Assembly (NCBI RefSeq): GCF_002564005.1
Contig: NZ_PDJG01000001.1
Coordinates: 744,001 to 808,000 of the forward strand
DNA length: 64,000 nucleotides
Direction: 5' to 3'
DNA from: Sanguibacter antarcticus
GTDB taxonomy: Bacteria; Actinomycetota; Actinomycetes; Actinomycetales; Cellulomonadaceae
Part shown: piece by piece, positions 1-9,180 of the stretch
How positions within the stretch are numbered: the first letter of the stretch is position 1
Layout of the letters: each line of letters starts with the position of its first letter
Position numbers and translations under genes: made by a program
The notes under the pieces: generated by a model
The model's input: only the letters and a program-made list of their open reading frames with translations
What the model was told of the DNA's origin: nothing
The model's database searches: none

Positions 1-2
1 TC

Positions 3-1427
3 GCCTGGATCATGGTGGCGCTGCTCGTCCTGACCAACGTCGTCTACTTCAGCAAGCGTGCGCTGCCGATGAAGTACCTGCTGCCCGGGCTCGCGTTCCT
101 CCTGATCTACCAGGTGTTCTCGGTCGGATACACGGGATACATCGCCTTCACCAACTATGGCGACGGCCACAACTCCACCAAGGAGCAGGCGATCGAGGCG
201 CTCCTCATCCAGAACGAGAAGCGCGTCGAGGACTCTGAGGCCTACCCGCTCGCGGTCGTCGAGTCTGACGGCACGCTCGGCCTCGCGATCATCGATGACG
301 GCGAGGTCCTCGTCGGCACGGAGGACACCCCGCTCGAGGTCGCCGACGACGCGGTCGTCACCGCCGGGCGCATCACGTCGATCCCCGGGTACGACGTCCT
401 CGGCATCAACGACGTCGTCAACCGTCAGAGCGCCGTGGCTGCGCTCCGGGTAGCGGTCTCGAAGGACGCGGGATCAGGATCGATCCGTACACAGGACGCG
501 AGCAGCGGCTACGTCTACTCGTCCGTCCTCGTGTACGACGAGGATCTCGACCAGATGACGAGCACGGTGACCGGAACGGTCTACACGCCGAACGACCAGG
601 GCGAGTTCGAGTCGTCGAGCGGCGAGACTCTCAACGTCGGCTGGCGTGTGCTCGTCGGCTTCGACAACTTCAGGACCGCGTTCGGGGACTCTCGCTACTC
701 TGAGCCGTTCTTCAAGGTCCTCGTGTGGACCTTCGTCTTCTCGATCGTGTCGGTCGTCAGCACGTTCTTCGTCGGCCTCTTCTTCGCGGTCGCCCTCAAC
801 GACGAGCGGCTCCGAGGACGACGGACGATGCGCGCGCTGCTCATCCTTCCGTACGCCTTCCCGGCGTTCATGAGCTTCTTGCTGTGGAAAGGCATGCTCA
901 ACACCAACTACGGGTTCATCAACACGGTGCTGCTCGGCGGAGCGGACATCAACTGGCTGGGAGACCCGTGGCTCGCCAAGCTCGCCGTGCTCGGTGTCCA
1001 GCTCTGGGTCGGGTTCCCGTACATGTTCCTCATCTGCACCGGGGCGCTGCAGTCCATCCCCGGCGACGTGGTCGAGGCCGCGAAGATCGACGGAGCGGGC
1101 GCCCTGCGCATCTGGCGCTCGATGACGATGCCGCTGCTGCTCATCGCGGTCGCACCGCTGCTCATCTCGTCCTTCGCGTTCAACTTCAACAACTTCAACA
1201 TCATCGAGATGCTCACCTCGGGTGGTCCGCGCTTCGGTGACGCCTCGGTGCCCGTGGGGCACACCGACATCCTCATCACGATGGTCTATGCGATCTCCGG
1301 CCTCGACGGCGGTGCCGCGAAGAACTACGGGCTGGCCAGCGCGCTGTCCATCGTCATCTTCCTCATCGTGGCCACCGTCTCGGTGATCAGCTTCCGCAGG
1401 ACACGCTCGCTCGAGGAGATCAACTGA
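3..1427 (+). CDS. malF: Maltose/maltodextrin ABC transporter permease MalF (5' end outside window)
   Basis: Inner-membrane permease that forms the translocation channel for maltodextrin uptake together with MalG. The reading frame is open to the left edge (Ala-Trp-Ile precede the first Met), so the N-terminus is missing. Visible are a TM segment at the start, a long extracytoplasmic loop at roughly residues 45-215 that corresponds to the MalF P2 loop, then about six TM helices. The ABC permease EAA loop is clear (EAAKIDGAGALRIWRS, near residue 357), the contact site for the ATPase. malG starts one base after the stop. The binding protein would be expected upstream, outside the window. The family call is firm; the exact sugar is inferred from the GH13 neighbour. 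Confidence 0.93.
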   Translation, partial: AWIMVALLVLTNVVYFSKRALPMKYLLPGLAFLLIYQVFSVGYTGYIAFTNYGDGHNSTKEQAIEALLIQNEKRVEDSEAYPLAVVESDGTLGLAIIDDGEVLVGTEDTPLEVADDAVVTAGRITSIPGYDVLGINDVVNRQSAVAALRVAVSKDAGSGSIRTQDASSGYVYSSVLVYDEDLDQMTSTVTGTVYTPNDQGEFESSSGETLNVGWRVLVGFDNFRTAFGDSRYSEPFFKVLVWTFVFSIVSVVSTFFVGLFFAVALNDERLRGRRTMRALLILPYAFPAFMSFLLWKGMLNTNYGFINTVLLGGADINWLGDPWLAKLAVLGVQLWVGFPYMFLICTGALQSIPGDVVEAAKIDGAGALRIWRSMTMPLLLIAVAPLLISSFAFNFNNFNIIEMLTSGGPRFGDASVPVGHTDILITMVYAISGLDGGAAKNYGLASALSIVIFLIVATVSVISFRRTRSLEEIN

Positions 1428-1428
1428 C

Positions 1429-2355
1429 ATGGCGACCATCGCACGCTCCTCCGCCACCGTCCGGTCCGGACGCAAGACCCGCAACACCCGCACGGACGAG
1501 CACGTCCTGCCGACCGGCACGCGTTGGTGGCGAGAGCTCGGCTGGCGCTATGTCGTGGCGGTCGTCGCGATCGTCTACGCGGCGTTCCCGATCGTCTACA
1601 TCATCTCTGCAGCACTTTCGACGAGCGGGACGCTCACCGGCTCCAACCAGCTGTTCTCGTCCGTCACCGTCGAGAACTTCCGGGCGCTCGGCGACACGAA
1701 GTTCTGGACGTGGGCGGTCAACACTCTCGTCATCGGCACCGCGACCGCGATCGGCACGGTCATCATGGGGGCGGCCGCGGCGTACGCGTTCTCCCGGTTC
1801 CGCTTCTCGGGACGTCGTCTCGGCCTCACGAGCCTCCTCGTCATCCAGATGTTCCCGCAGCTCCTCGCCTTCGTCGCGGTGTTCCTGCTCCTGCTCACGC
1901 TCGGCAACGTCGTCCCGATCCTCGGGCTCAACTCCAGGCTCGCTCTCGTGATGGTCTATCTCGGCGGCGCGCTCGGCGTGAACACCTTCCTCATGTACGG
2001 GTTCTTCAACACGATCCCCAAGGAGCTCGACGAGGCCGCACGCATCGACGGCGCCAGCCACGCGCAGGTCTTCTGGGTGATCGTCCTTCGCCTCGTCGCC
2101 CCGATCCTCGCCGTCGTCGGCCTGCTGAGCTTCATCGCGTCCTTCTCGGACTTCCTGCTCGCCAAGCTCATCCTCCAGTCCGAGAGCCACTGGACGCTCG
2201 CCGTCGGCCTCTACCAGTGGGTCTCCGACCAGCTCTCTGCCAACTGGGGGATCTTCGCAGCGGGGGCAGTCATCAGTGCGATCCCCGTCGTCGCGCTGTT
2301 CCTCTTCCTGCAGAAGTACATCGTGTCCGGTCTGACAGCCGGCTCGGTCAAGTGA
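1429..2355 (+). CDS. malG: Maltose/maltodextrin ABC transporter permease MalG
   Basis: Second channel subunit of the importer, 308 aa, the usual MalG size. An N-terminal cytoplasmic stretch of about 35 residues rich in Arg/Thr is followed by six predicted TM helices. The EAA motif reads EAARIDGASHAQVFW near residue 205. The C-terminus ends in the LTAGSVK type tail common in MalG proteins. It begins one base after the malF stop and overlaps the next gene by GTGA, so the three genes form one translationally coupled operon. No ATPase gene lies here; such actinobacterial systems often share a distant MsiK-type ATPase (family knowledge, not seen here). Confidence 0.95.
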   Translation: MATIARSSATVRSGRKTRNTRTDEHVLPTGTRWWRELGWRYVVAVVAIVYAAFPIVYIISAALSTSGTLTGSNQLFSSVTVENFRALGDTKFWTWAVNTLVIGTATAIGTVIMGAAAAYAFSRFRFSGRRLGLTSLLVIQMFPQLLAFVAVFLLLLTLGNVVPILGLNSRLALVMVYLGGALGVNTFLMYGFFNTIPKELDEAARIDGASHAQVFWVIVLRLVAPILAVVGLLSFIASFSDFLLAKLILQSESHWTLAVGLYQWVSDQLSANWGIFAAGAVISAIPVVALFLFLQKYIVSGLTAGSVK

Positions 2356-4253
2356 CGGCGGTGGTCGCGCCCCGAGTGGGTCACCTGCTCGGAGCCCCGC
2401 ACCACGACGGCTCGGCCCTCTACGTGAGCACCCCGACGCCGCACCTGGGGGAGAGCGTCACGGTGCGCGTCCGGGTCCCGGTCGGCCTCGACGAGCACGG
2501 GGTCCACCTGCGGGTCGTCCGCGACGCGGAGCCCCGGCTGTCTGCGGCACGACTGGTCGCCACGACCGCTCAGGACCGCTGGTACGAGGCCCAGGTCCTC
2601 GTCCACAACCCGGTGACGAGCTACCGGTTCCTCATCGACGTTCCTGGCGGCTATCGCTGGCTCAACGGTCGTGGACTCTTCGACCGCGAGGTCTCGGACG
2701 CGGCCGACTTCCGCCTCACGGTCTTCGAGCCGGCTCCTGCCTGGATGTCCCGCTCTCTCGTCTATCAGATCTTCCCCGACCGCTTCGCCCGAGGGATCAC
2801 GGACAAGGTGCTCCCCGACTGGGCACAGGCGGCCGACTGGTCTGACGAGCCCCTCGCCTCTGGCCACGGCGTGAGCACCCAGCTCTACGGCGGAGACCTG
2901 CCCGGCGTGCACGCCCACCTCGACCACCTCGTCGAGCTCGGCGTCGGGACCGTCTACCTCACCCCGGTCTTCCCCGCACGGTCCAACCACCGGTACGACG
3001 CGACGAGCTTCGACGCTGTCGACCCGCTGCTCGGCGGAGACGCAGCGCTCGCCGACCTCTCCCGCGCCGTCCACGAGCGAGGCATGCGCGTCCTCGGAGA
3101 CATCACGACGAACCACACCGGTGTCGGCCACGACTGGTTCACCGCCGCCCGCGCGGACCGGTCGAGCGAGGAGCGCGCCTTCTACTACTGGACCCACGAC
3201 GAGCCTGGCTACGTCGGCTGGCTCGAGCACTCCTCGCTGCCCAAGCTCGACTACTCCGCACCCGCGCTCGTCCGACGGATGATCTCCGGGCCCGCGTCCG
3301 TCATCGGTCGGTGGCTCGCCCCGCCTTTCGCTCTCGACGGCTGGCGGGTCGACGTCGCGAACATGACCGGACGGTATGCGGACCAGGACCTCACGCACGA
3401 GATCGCCCGGACGGTGCGCGCGACGATGGCCGAGATCAACCCTGACGCCGTCCTCGTCGCGGAGCACTTCCACGACTCCGGGCCCGACATGACCGGTGAC
3501 GGCTGGCACGCGTCCATGAACTACGCCGCCTTCACCCGCCCGGTGTGGTCCTGGGTCGTCGACCCAGACAGCGCGGTCCCCGCCGTCGGCCTGCCGACAG
3601 CCCTGCCACGTCGCTCAGGCCGCGAGATGGTCGCCGCCATGCGCGACTTCGACGCCGTCGTCCCGTGGAAGGTCATGGCGACCCAGTGGAACATGCTCGG
3701 CTCCCACGACACCCCCAGGCTGCGGACGCTCGTCGGGAGCCTGGCGATGGTCGAGGTCGCGGCAGGGCTGCTCTTCACGTACCCGGGTACACCGGTCCTC
3801 TTCGCCGGAGACGAGATCGGTGCCCGCGGCACCAACGGCGAGCACGCTCGCGTGACGATGCCCTGGGACGACCCAGAGCGCTGGGATCAGGCGACCTTCG
3901 ACGTGTTCCGCGCGCTGACGGCGCTCCGCAGCGCCAGCGACGCTCTGTGCGTCGGCGGCCTGCGCTGGGTGGTCGTCGAGGACGACGCCGTCGCCTACCT
4001 GCGCGAGACGCCTGACGAGAGCGTCCTCGTGCTCCTCGCCCGGGCGCCCTGGGCAGGAGCCCGGCTCCCGGCAGAGCTCGTCCCGGACGGGACCGTGCCG
4101 CGCACGCTCTACGGCAGCGCGCCCCTGGAACGTTCCGACGCCGGCTGGCTCCTGCCCGGAACCGGACCGGGGGTGCACGTCTGGCGCGTGCGCGACACCG
4201 CCCTGGCGACCGACAGCAGCAGCGCCCGCACGGCGGACGCTGCTCACCGCTGA
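2352..4253 (+). CDS. GH13 alpha-amylase family enzyme (neopullulanase/maltogenic amylase-like)
   Basis: A 633-residue glycosidase starting at a GTG that overlaps the malG stop (GTGA). The same frame is open far upstream through malG, but that part is shadow. Residues ~1-115 look like a beta-sandwich N-terminal domain of the CBM34 kind; SLVYQIFPDRFARG then opens the catalytic barrel. All four GH13 regions are present: DITTNHTG (~250), GWRVDVAN with nucleophile Asp334, VAEHFHD with acid/base Glu371, and GSHDTP with Asp453. No signal peptide is visible, so it should act in the cytosol on imported maltodextrins, consistent with coupling to malFG. Neopullulanase, cyclomaltodextrinase and alpha-glucosidase activities cannot be told apart from sequence alone. 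Confidence 0.9.
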   Translation: MTAVVAPRVGHLLGAPHHDGSALYVSTPTPHLGESVTVRVRVPVGLDEHGVHLRVVRDAEPRLSAARLVATTAQDRWYEAQVLVHNPVTSYRFLIDVPGGYRWLNGRGLFDREVSDAADFRLTVFEPAPAWMSRSLVYQIFPDRFARGITDKVLPDWAQAADWSDEPLASGHGVSTQLYGGDLPGVHAHLDHLVELGVGTVYLTPVFPARSNHRYDATSFDAVDPLLGGDAALADLSRAVHERGMRVLGDITTNHTGVGHDWFTAARADRSSEERAFYYWTHDEPGYVGWLEHSSLPKLDYSAPALVRRMISGPASVIGRWLAPPFALDGWRVDVANMTGRYADQDLTHEIARTVRATMAEINPDAVLVAEHFHDSGPDMTGDGWHASMNYAAFTRPVWSWVVDPDSAVPAVGLPTALPRRSGREMVAAMRDFDAVVPWKVMATQWNMLGSHDTPRLRTLVGSLAMVEVAAGLLFTYPGTPVLFAGDEIGARGTNGEHARVTMPWDDPERWDQATFDVFRALTALRSASDALCVGGLRWVVVEDDAVAYLRETPDESVLVLLARAPWAGARLPAELVPDGTVPRTLYGSAPLERSDAGWLLPGTGPGVHVWRVRDTALATDSSSARTADAAHR

Positions 4254-4284
4254 CGTGCTCGCGCCCCGGACCCCAGCGTGTCGT

Positions 4285-4290
4285 TAGGGT
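4285..4290 (+). promoter_or_regulatory. -10 element of leaderless dgt promoter
   Basis: TAGGGT ends six bases before the GTG start of dgt, so transcription should begin at the start codon. No Shine-Dalgarno sequence precedes the gene. Confidence 0.6.
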
Positions 4291-4296
4291 TGGCCT

Positions 4297-5595
4297 GTGC
4301 CCACCGCAGACCATCACCACCCTCCCACCACCTCGGGCTACAGCGACGCCGACCGTGCACGCTGGGTCGACGAGCCGCCCAAGAGCAAGGCGCGCACCCC
4401 GTTCGAGCGGGACCGAGCCCGGATCGTCCACTCGTCCGCCCTGCGGCGCCTCGGTGCCAAGACCCAGGTCATGGGCCCCGCGTCGGACGACTTCATCCGC
4501 ACCCGCCTCACCCACACGCTCGAGGTCGCCCAGGTCGGACGAGAGATCGGCAAGGCCCTCGGGTGCGACCCGGACGTCGTCGACACCGCGTGCCTGGCCC
4601 ACGACCTCGGCCACCCACCGTTCGGTCACAACGGCGAGCGTGCGCTCGCGGACCTGGCCGCGACGATCGGCGGGTTCGAGGGCAACGCGCAGACGCTGCG
4701 CCTCCTCACCCGTCTCGAGGGCAAGGTCTTCTCAGACGACGGGTCGACCGCGGGTCTCAACCTCACGCGCGCGAGCCTCGACGCGTCCGTGAAGTACCCG
4801 TGGACGTTCGGCCACGGACCGCTGCGGCTCGACGGGCGCCCCACGCACAAGTTCGGCGTCTACGCGGACGACATGCCCGTCTTCGAGTGGCTCCGCCGGG
4901 GCGCCCCCGACGGGATGAAGTGCCTCGAGGCGCAGGTGATGGACCTCGCCGACGACATCTCTTACTCGGTCCACGACGTCGAGGACGGGATCGTCGGCGG
5001 ACGGTTCGACCTCGCGATCCTCGCCGCCGACGACGAGCGGGCACGCGTCGTCGACGCCGTCCAGACCTGGTACGGAGACCTCGTCTCGCCCGAGGCCCTG
5101 CGCGCTGCTATCGACCGGCTCGATGCTGCCGGGCTGCTCGTCCAGGGCTTCGACGGCTCTCGGCGTGCGCTGGCGACGCTCAAGGACACGACGAGCAGGC
5201 TCATCGGACGTTTCGCCAAAGAGTCGCAGAAGGCGACCCGCGCCGAGTACGGCGACGGCCCGCTCACGCGGTATGCAGCGACGCTCATCGTGCCGGACCA
5301 CACGCTCGCTGAGATCCTCGTGCTCAAGGGCCTGGCGGTCGCCTACATCATGGCGCCGCGCGAGGTCGAGCCGCTCTACATCTCCCAGCGCGAGCTCATC
5401 GCGGACCTCGTCGACGTGCTCGCCGACCGGGCGCCGACAGCCCTCGAGCCGTCCTTCGCGGTCGACTGGGCGCAGGCGCCGGACGACGCCGCCCGCTTGC
5501 GCGTGGTCATCGACCAGGTCGCGTCGCTCACCGACGTCTCAGCAGGCCAGTGGCACGCCCGGCTCGTCCGTCCGGGGCCCCTCTACCTCACCTGA
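4297..5595 (+). CDS. dgt: Deoxyguanosinetriphosphate triphosphohydrolase-like protein (HD domain)
   Basis: A dNTP triphosphohydrolase of 432 aa that cleaves dNTPs to nucleoside and tripolyphosphate and helps set dNTP pools. The metal-binding HD signature is clear: His in RLTHTLEV near residue 72, then AHDLGHPPFGHNG around residue 101, and a distal Asp in MDLADDISYSVHD. The N-terminal motif RTPFERDRARIVHSSALRRL is characteristic of actinobacterial Dgt-like proteins. The GTG start was chosen from the leaderless -10 element just upstream. In many Actinobacteria dgt precedes dnaG, as it does here with the antiporter pair between. The physiological substrate preference is unknown. Confidence 0.93.
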   Translation: MPTADHHHPPTTSGYSDADRARWVDEPPKSKARTPFERDRARIVHSSALRRLGAKTQVMGPASDDFIRTRLTHTLEVAQVGREIGKALGCDPDVVDTACLAHDLGHPPFGHNGERALADLAATIGGFEGNAQTLRLLTRLEGKVFSDDGSTAGLNLTRASLDASVKYPWTFGHGPLRLDGRPTHKFGVYADDMPVFEWLRRGAPDGMKCLEAQVMDLADDISYSVHDVEDGIVGGRFDLAILAADDERARVVDAVQTWYGDLVSPEALRAAIDRLDAAGLLVQGFDGSRRALATLKDTTSRLIGRFAKESQKATRAEYGDGPLTRYAATLIVPDHTLAEILVLKGLAVAYIMAPREVEPLYISQRELIADLVDVLADRAPTALEPSFAVDWAQAPDDAARLRVVIDQVASLTDVSAGQWHARLVRPGPLYLT

Positions 5596-5604
5596 CACCG
5601 CGCG

Positions 5605-5610
5605 TAGAGT
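5605..5610 (+). promoter_or_regulatory. -10 element before the antiporter operon
   Basis: TAGAGT lies in the 67-base gap between dgt and the KhtT-like gene. A transcript starting about 6-7 bases downstream would have a leader of about 45 bases carrying the GAAGG ribosome binding site. Confidence 0.4.
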
Positions 5611-5662
5611 GAGACGGGTCAGCACGGCCGGTCCGCGGTCGAGCGAGCGCGAAGGGTGCACG

Positions 5663-5950
5663 ATGAAGATCGAGGAGACACGGCTGCCGGGGATCGGCGC
5701 CCGATACGACTTCGCGACCCAGAAGGGCCGACGCGTGGGCGTCATCTCCCAGCGCGACGGTGCACGGCACGTCTTCCTCTACGACCCCCGCGACCCGGAC
5801 TCGTGCCAGGCGACGATCGTCCTGTCGCCCGAGGAGAGCCAGACCCTGGCAGAGCTGCTCGGTGCACCGCGGATCGTCGAGCGCTTGCAGCAGGCTGACG
5901 AGAGCGAGAACGTCGTGCCGGGCGAGAGCTCAGGCACCGGACAGGTGTGA
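5663..5950 (+). CDS. KhtT-like cation:proton antiporter regulatory subunit, short form
   Basis: A 95-residue cytosolic protein whose N-terminal ~78 residues match the N-terminal domain of regulatory subunits of KhtU/CPA2 antiporters (MKIEETRLPGIGARYDF, SQRDGARHVFLY, LGAPRIVERLQQ). Usual family members are about 160 aa and end in an RCK_C/TrkA_C ligand-binding domain. Here the protein stops about 18 residues after the N-domain and the C-terminal domain is absent. The stop overlaps the start of the antiporter gene (GTGA), confirming the functional pair. The ribosome binding site is GAAGG. Loss of the ligand domain looks real because the downstream gene begins at once and leaves no room for a frameshifted remnant. 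Confidence 0.8.
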   Translation: MKIEETRLPGIGARYDFATQKGRRVGVISQRDGARHVFLYDPRDPDSCQATIVLSPEESQTLAELLGAPRIVERLQQADESENVVPGESSGTGQV

Positions 5951-7161
5951 GCCACACAGCCAGCCTTCTCGTCGAGCTCGGGGCAGTGCTCTTTGCTCTC
6001 GGGGTGATGGGACGGTTCGCTGGCCGGTTCGGGCTGTCGCCCATCCCGCTCTACCTCTTGGCCGGTCTCGCGTTCGGTGCGGGCGGACTCATCCCTCTGC
6101 AGGCGCCCGAAGAGTTCTTCACGACCGGCTCTGAGGTCGGTGTCGTCCTCCTGCTGCTCATGCTCGGTCTCGAGTACTCGGCCGACGACCTCGTGGCGAA
6201 CCTGCGCCAGCAAGCACCTGTCGGCGTCGTCGACCTGCTGCTCAACGGTCTGCCGGGGGTCGGGTTCGCCCTGCTCATGGGCTGGAGCCCGGTCGCTGTG
6301 CTGGCGATGTTCGGCGTCACCGCGATCAGCTCGTCGGGGATCATCTCGAAGGTCCTCTCCGACCTCGGCCGGCTCGGCAACAGGGAGACCCCGAGCGTCC
6401 TGAGCATCCTCGTCCTCGAGGACCTCTCCATGGCGGTCTACCTTCCGGTGCTCACCGCGCTCGTCGCTGCGTCGAGCGGTGCGACCGCGGTGCGGTCGGT
6501 GCTCATCGCGCTCGGGACGCTCGCCGTGGTCCTCGTCCTTGCGCTCCGCAAGGGGCACGTCATCTCGCGCCTCGTGGTCTCCCGCTCGAACGAGGTCCTC
6601 CTCTTGCTGGTCGTCGGGCTCGCGCTCCTCGTTGCAGGCGGGGCGGAGGCCGTGCACGTCTCCGCGGCAGTCGGTGCGTTCCTCCTCGGCATCGCGCTCT
6701 CGGGCGAGGTGGCCGAGCACGTCCGTGGGCTCGTCGGTCCGTTGCGCGATCTCTTTGCTGCGGTCTTCTTCGTCTTCTTCGGGCTGTCCACCGACCCGAC
6801 CGAGCTGCCGGCCGTCCTCGTCCCGGCTGGTCTCCTTGCGCTCGTGGGCATCGGGACCAAGCTCCTCACCGGCTGGATCGCCGGGCGGAGGGCGGGGATC
6901 GGACCGGCCGGGCGGCTTCGTGCAGGTGCGGCGCTCGTCCCGCGCGGAGAGTTCTCGATCATCATCGCCGGCCTGGTCGGGGCGTCGGTCGAGCCAGCCT
7001 TCGCACCGACGGTGGCGGCGTACGTCCTCATCATGGCGGTCGTCGGTCCGCTCGTCCCGCGTCTCGTCGACCCGCTCGCGCACCGCCTCGCGCGCCGCGC
7101 AGCCGACCGCCGAGCGGTCGCCGAGAGCGGAGCGACGACCGAGGTGCCCCAGGGCACCTAG
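5947..7161 (+). CDS. CPA2-family cation:proton antiporter (KhtU-like)
   Basis: A 404-residue integral membrane protein with 11-12 TM helices and the Na+/H+ exchanger fold. Recognisable CPA2 features are LGVMGRFAGRFGLSPIPLYLLAG at the N-terminus, LLLLMLGLEYSADDL, the GVTAISSSGIISKVL stretch, and FFVFFGLSTDP in the second half. The GTG start overlaps the stop of the regulatory subunit. There is no C-terminal TrkA_N/RCK domain, as expected when regulation is by a separate subunit. It probably exports K+ or Na+ in exchange for protons at the cytoplasmic membrane. The ion is inferred from family relatives. Confidence 0.9.
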   Translation: MSHTASLLVELGAVLFALGVMGRFAGRFGLSPIPLYLLAGLAFGAGGLIPLQAPEEFFTTGSEVGVVLLLLMLGLEYSADDLVANLRQQAPVGVVDLLLNGLPGVGFALLMGWSPVAVLAMFGVTAISSSGIISKVLSDLGRLGNRETPSVLSILVLEDLSMAVYLPVLTALVAASSGATAVRSVLIALGTLAVVLVLALRKGHVISRLVVSRSNEVLLLLVVGLALLVAGGAEAVHVSAAVGAFLLGIALSGEVAEHVRGLVGPLRDLFAAVFFVFFGLSTDPTELPAVLVPAGLLALVGIGTKLLTGWIAGRRAGIGPAGRLRAGAALVPRGEFSIIIAGLVGASVEPAFAPTVAAYVLIMAVVGPLVPRLVDPLAHRLARRAADRRAVAESGATTEVPQGT

Positions 7162-7164
7162 ACT
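7159..7164 (+). promoter_or_regulatory. -10 element of leaderless dnaG promoter
   Basis: TAGACT ends six bases before the GTG start of dnaG, overlapping the end of the antiporter gene. The spacing implies a leaderless mRNA. Confidence 0.6.
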
Positions 7165-7170
7165 CGACGC

Positions 7171-9156
7171 GTGGCAGGCCTCATCAAGCGCGAAGACGTG
7201 GACGCAGTCCGTGAGAAGGCGCACATCGAGGAGATCGTGGGCGATCAGGTCACCCTGCGCCCCGCCGGTGTGGGCTCGATGAAGGGGCTCTGCCCCTTCC
7301 ACGACGAGCGCTCTCCCTCGTTCCACGTCCGGCCTCAGGTCGGACGCTGGCACTGCTTCGGGTGCAACGAGGGCGGCGACGTCATCTCGTTCGTCCAGAA
7401 GATCGACGGCCTCGGGTTCTCTGAAGCGGTCGAGTACCTCGCGGGCCGGGTCGGTATCCAGCTGCGCTACGAGGAGGGCACCGGCCCGCGCCGGACCGAA
7501 GAACCCGGCACCCGCCAGAAGCTTCTCGAGGCGCACCGTATCGCCGGCGCCTATTTCATGGAGCAGCTGCTCACCCCCGAGGGAGCGATCGGGCGGACGT
7601 TCCTCGCCGAGCGGAGCTTCGACCGTGGGGACGCCGAGCACTTCGGTGTCGGCTACGCGCCCAACGGCTGGGACCATCTCCTGCGTCACCTGCGCGGCCG
7701 GGGCTTCACCGAGCCGGAGCTCACCGCGACCGGGCTCATGAGCCAGGGCAGCAGAGGCCTCTACGACCGCTTCCGCGGCAGGCTCATGTGGCCCATCCGC
7801 GACGTCACAGGGGAGACGATCGGGTTCGGCGCCCGCAAGCTTCACGAGGACGACCAAGGGCCGAAGTACCTCAACACCCCCGAGACAGCCCTGTACAAGA
7901 AGTCGCAGGTCCTCTACGGGATCGACCTCGCCAAGCGCGACATCGCGAAGAACAAGCAGATCGTCGTCGTCGAGGGGTACACCGACGTCATGGCTGCCCA
8001 CCTCTCAGGCGTCACGACGGCGGTCGCCACGTGCGGCACGGCCTTCGGCACCGACCACGTCCGCTTCGTCCGGCGCCTCCTCGGCGACACGAGCGCAGGC
8101 GGGGGAGTCAAGCTCGCCGGCGGCGGGTCGTCGGGCGGCGAGATCATCTTCACGTTCGACGGTGACGCCGCGGGCCAGAAGGCCGCGATGCGTGCGTTCG
8201 GCGAAGACCAGAAGTTCTACGCGCAGACGTTCGTCGCCGTGGAGCCCAGCGGGATGGACCCGTGCGAGCTGCGCCAGGCGCGTGGCCCCCAAGCGGTCCA
8301 GGCGCTCGTCGACGGCCGCCAGCCGCTCTTCGAGTTCGTCATCCGCACGACCCTCGCCACCTACGACCTCGAGACTGCCGAGGGGAGGGTCTCGGCGCTG
8401 CGCGCCGCTGCGCCCGTCGTCGCGGGGATCCGCGACACCGCGCTGCGCCCGGAGTACGCACGGATGCTCGCCGGCTGGCTCGGCATGGACGGCGAGTCCG
8501 TCCGCCGCGCGGTGCACGACGCGGGCCGGGCGTCGGGCGGCGCCACAGGCAGCAGCAGCGGAGGTGCGCCGCAGCGCAGCGCAGGCGACCGCACGACGAG
8601 GGCGGACCGCTCTGGAGCCCCCGATCGTGGCCAGGTCCCTGGCGCGGGAGGCGGCGGCGGTGCTCCTTCACGACCCAGCCAGGACGACCCCATCGCTCGT
8701 CTCGAGCGCCAGACGCTCGAGGCGATCCTCCAGCACCCGCACCTCGTGCCCGCGCAGCAGCTCGACGAGCTGCCCGGGGACGCGTTCACCGTGCCGGCAT
8801 GGCGTGCCGTCCACGAGGCGATCCGTGCAGCAGGAGGGCTCCAGACGGCTGGGCAGCGTGGCGCGTCGGAGTGGGTGGGCCTCGTGAGCGAGGAAGCCGC
8901 GGGGCCTGTCGTCCAGCTCGTCAACGAGCTCTCGGTGGCCCCGATGCCCGAGGACCGCCCGGGGGCCATCGAGGACTACGTGCGCGGCGTCGTGGGTGCT
9001 TTTCTCGAGCTCGGGCTGACCCGGAAGATCGGTAATGCGAAGAGCAAGCTCCAGCGCATCGACCCGACCGCGGAGCCTGACGCCTACCAGCAGGCGTTCG
9101 CCGACCTCATGACCCTGGAGCACGAACGGCGCGTGCTGCGCGACCGTGACTCCTGA
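7171..9156 (+). CDS. dnaG: DNA primase DnaG
   Basis: Makes RNA primers for Okazaki fragments at the replication fork. The 661-aa protein has an N-terminal CHC2 zinc-binding domain (Cys41-x2-His44 in CPFHDERSPSF and Cys62-x2-Cys65 in WHCFGCNEGGD). A Toprim catalytic core follows, with Glu268 in VVVEGYTDVM and Asp330/Asp332 in FDGDAAG. A Gly/Ser/Arg-rich linker at ~455-510 leads to a C-terminal helical domain that in the family binds DnaB. The GTG start is fixed by the leaderless -10. It is convergent with the dehydratase gene, with a 24-base gap. Confidence 0.97.
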   Translation: MAGLIKREDVDAVREKAHIEEIVGDQVTLRPAGVGSMKGLCPFHDERSPSFHVRPQVGRWHCFGCNEGGDVISFVQKIDGLGFSEAVEYLAGRVGIQLRYEEGTGPRRTEEPGTRQKLLEAHRIAGAYFMEQLLTPEGAIGRTFLAERSFDRGDAEHFGVGYAPNGWDHLLRHLRGRGFTEPELTATGLMSQGSRGLYDRFRGRLMWPIRDVTGETIGFGARKLHEDDQGPKYLNTPETALYKKSQVLYGIDLAKRDIAKNKQIVVVEGYTDVMAAHLSGVTTAVATCGTAFGTDHVRFVRRLLGDTSAGGGVKLAGGGSSGGEIIFTFDGDAAGQKAAMRAFGEDQKFYAQTFVAVEPSGMDPCELRQARGPQAVQALVDGRQPLFEFVIRTTLATYDLETAEGRVSALRAAAPVVAGIRDTALRPEYARMLAGWLGMDGESVRRAVHDAGRASGGATGSSSGGAPQRSAGDRTTRADRSGAPDRGQVPGAGGGGGAPSRPSQDDPIARLERQTLEAILQHPHLVPAQQLDELPGDAFTVPAWRAVHEAIRAAGGLQTAGQRGASEWVGLVSEEAAGPVVQLVNELSVAPMPEDRPGAIEDYVRGVVGAFLELGLTRKIGNAKSKLQRIDPTAEPDAYQQAFADLMTLEHERRVLRDRDS

Positions 9157-9180
9157 CGGCCGCGCAGCGGTCCCGTTCGG

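Noticed and set aside
1524..2351. 5' extension of the GH13 reading frame through malG
   Set aside because: It is the shadow frame of malG. The GTG at 2352 overlaps the malG stop and starts at the expected N-terminus of the enzyme.
5779..8001. 740-aa minus-strand open frame over the antiporter and dnaG
   Set aside because: High-GC antisense shadow rich in Asp/Glu/Arg, no family motifs, fully covered by well-supported genes.
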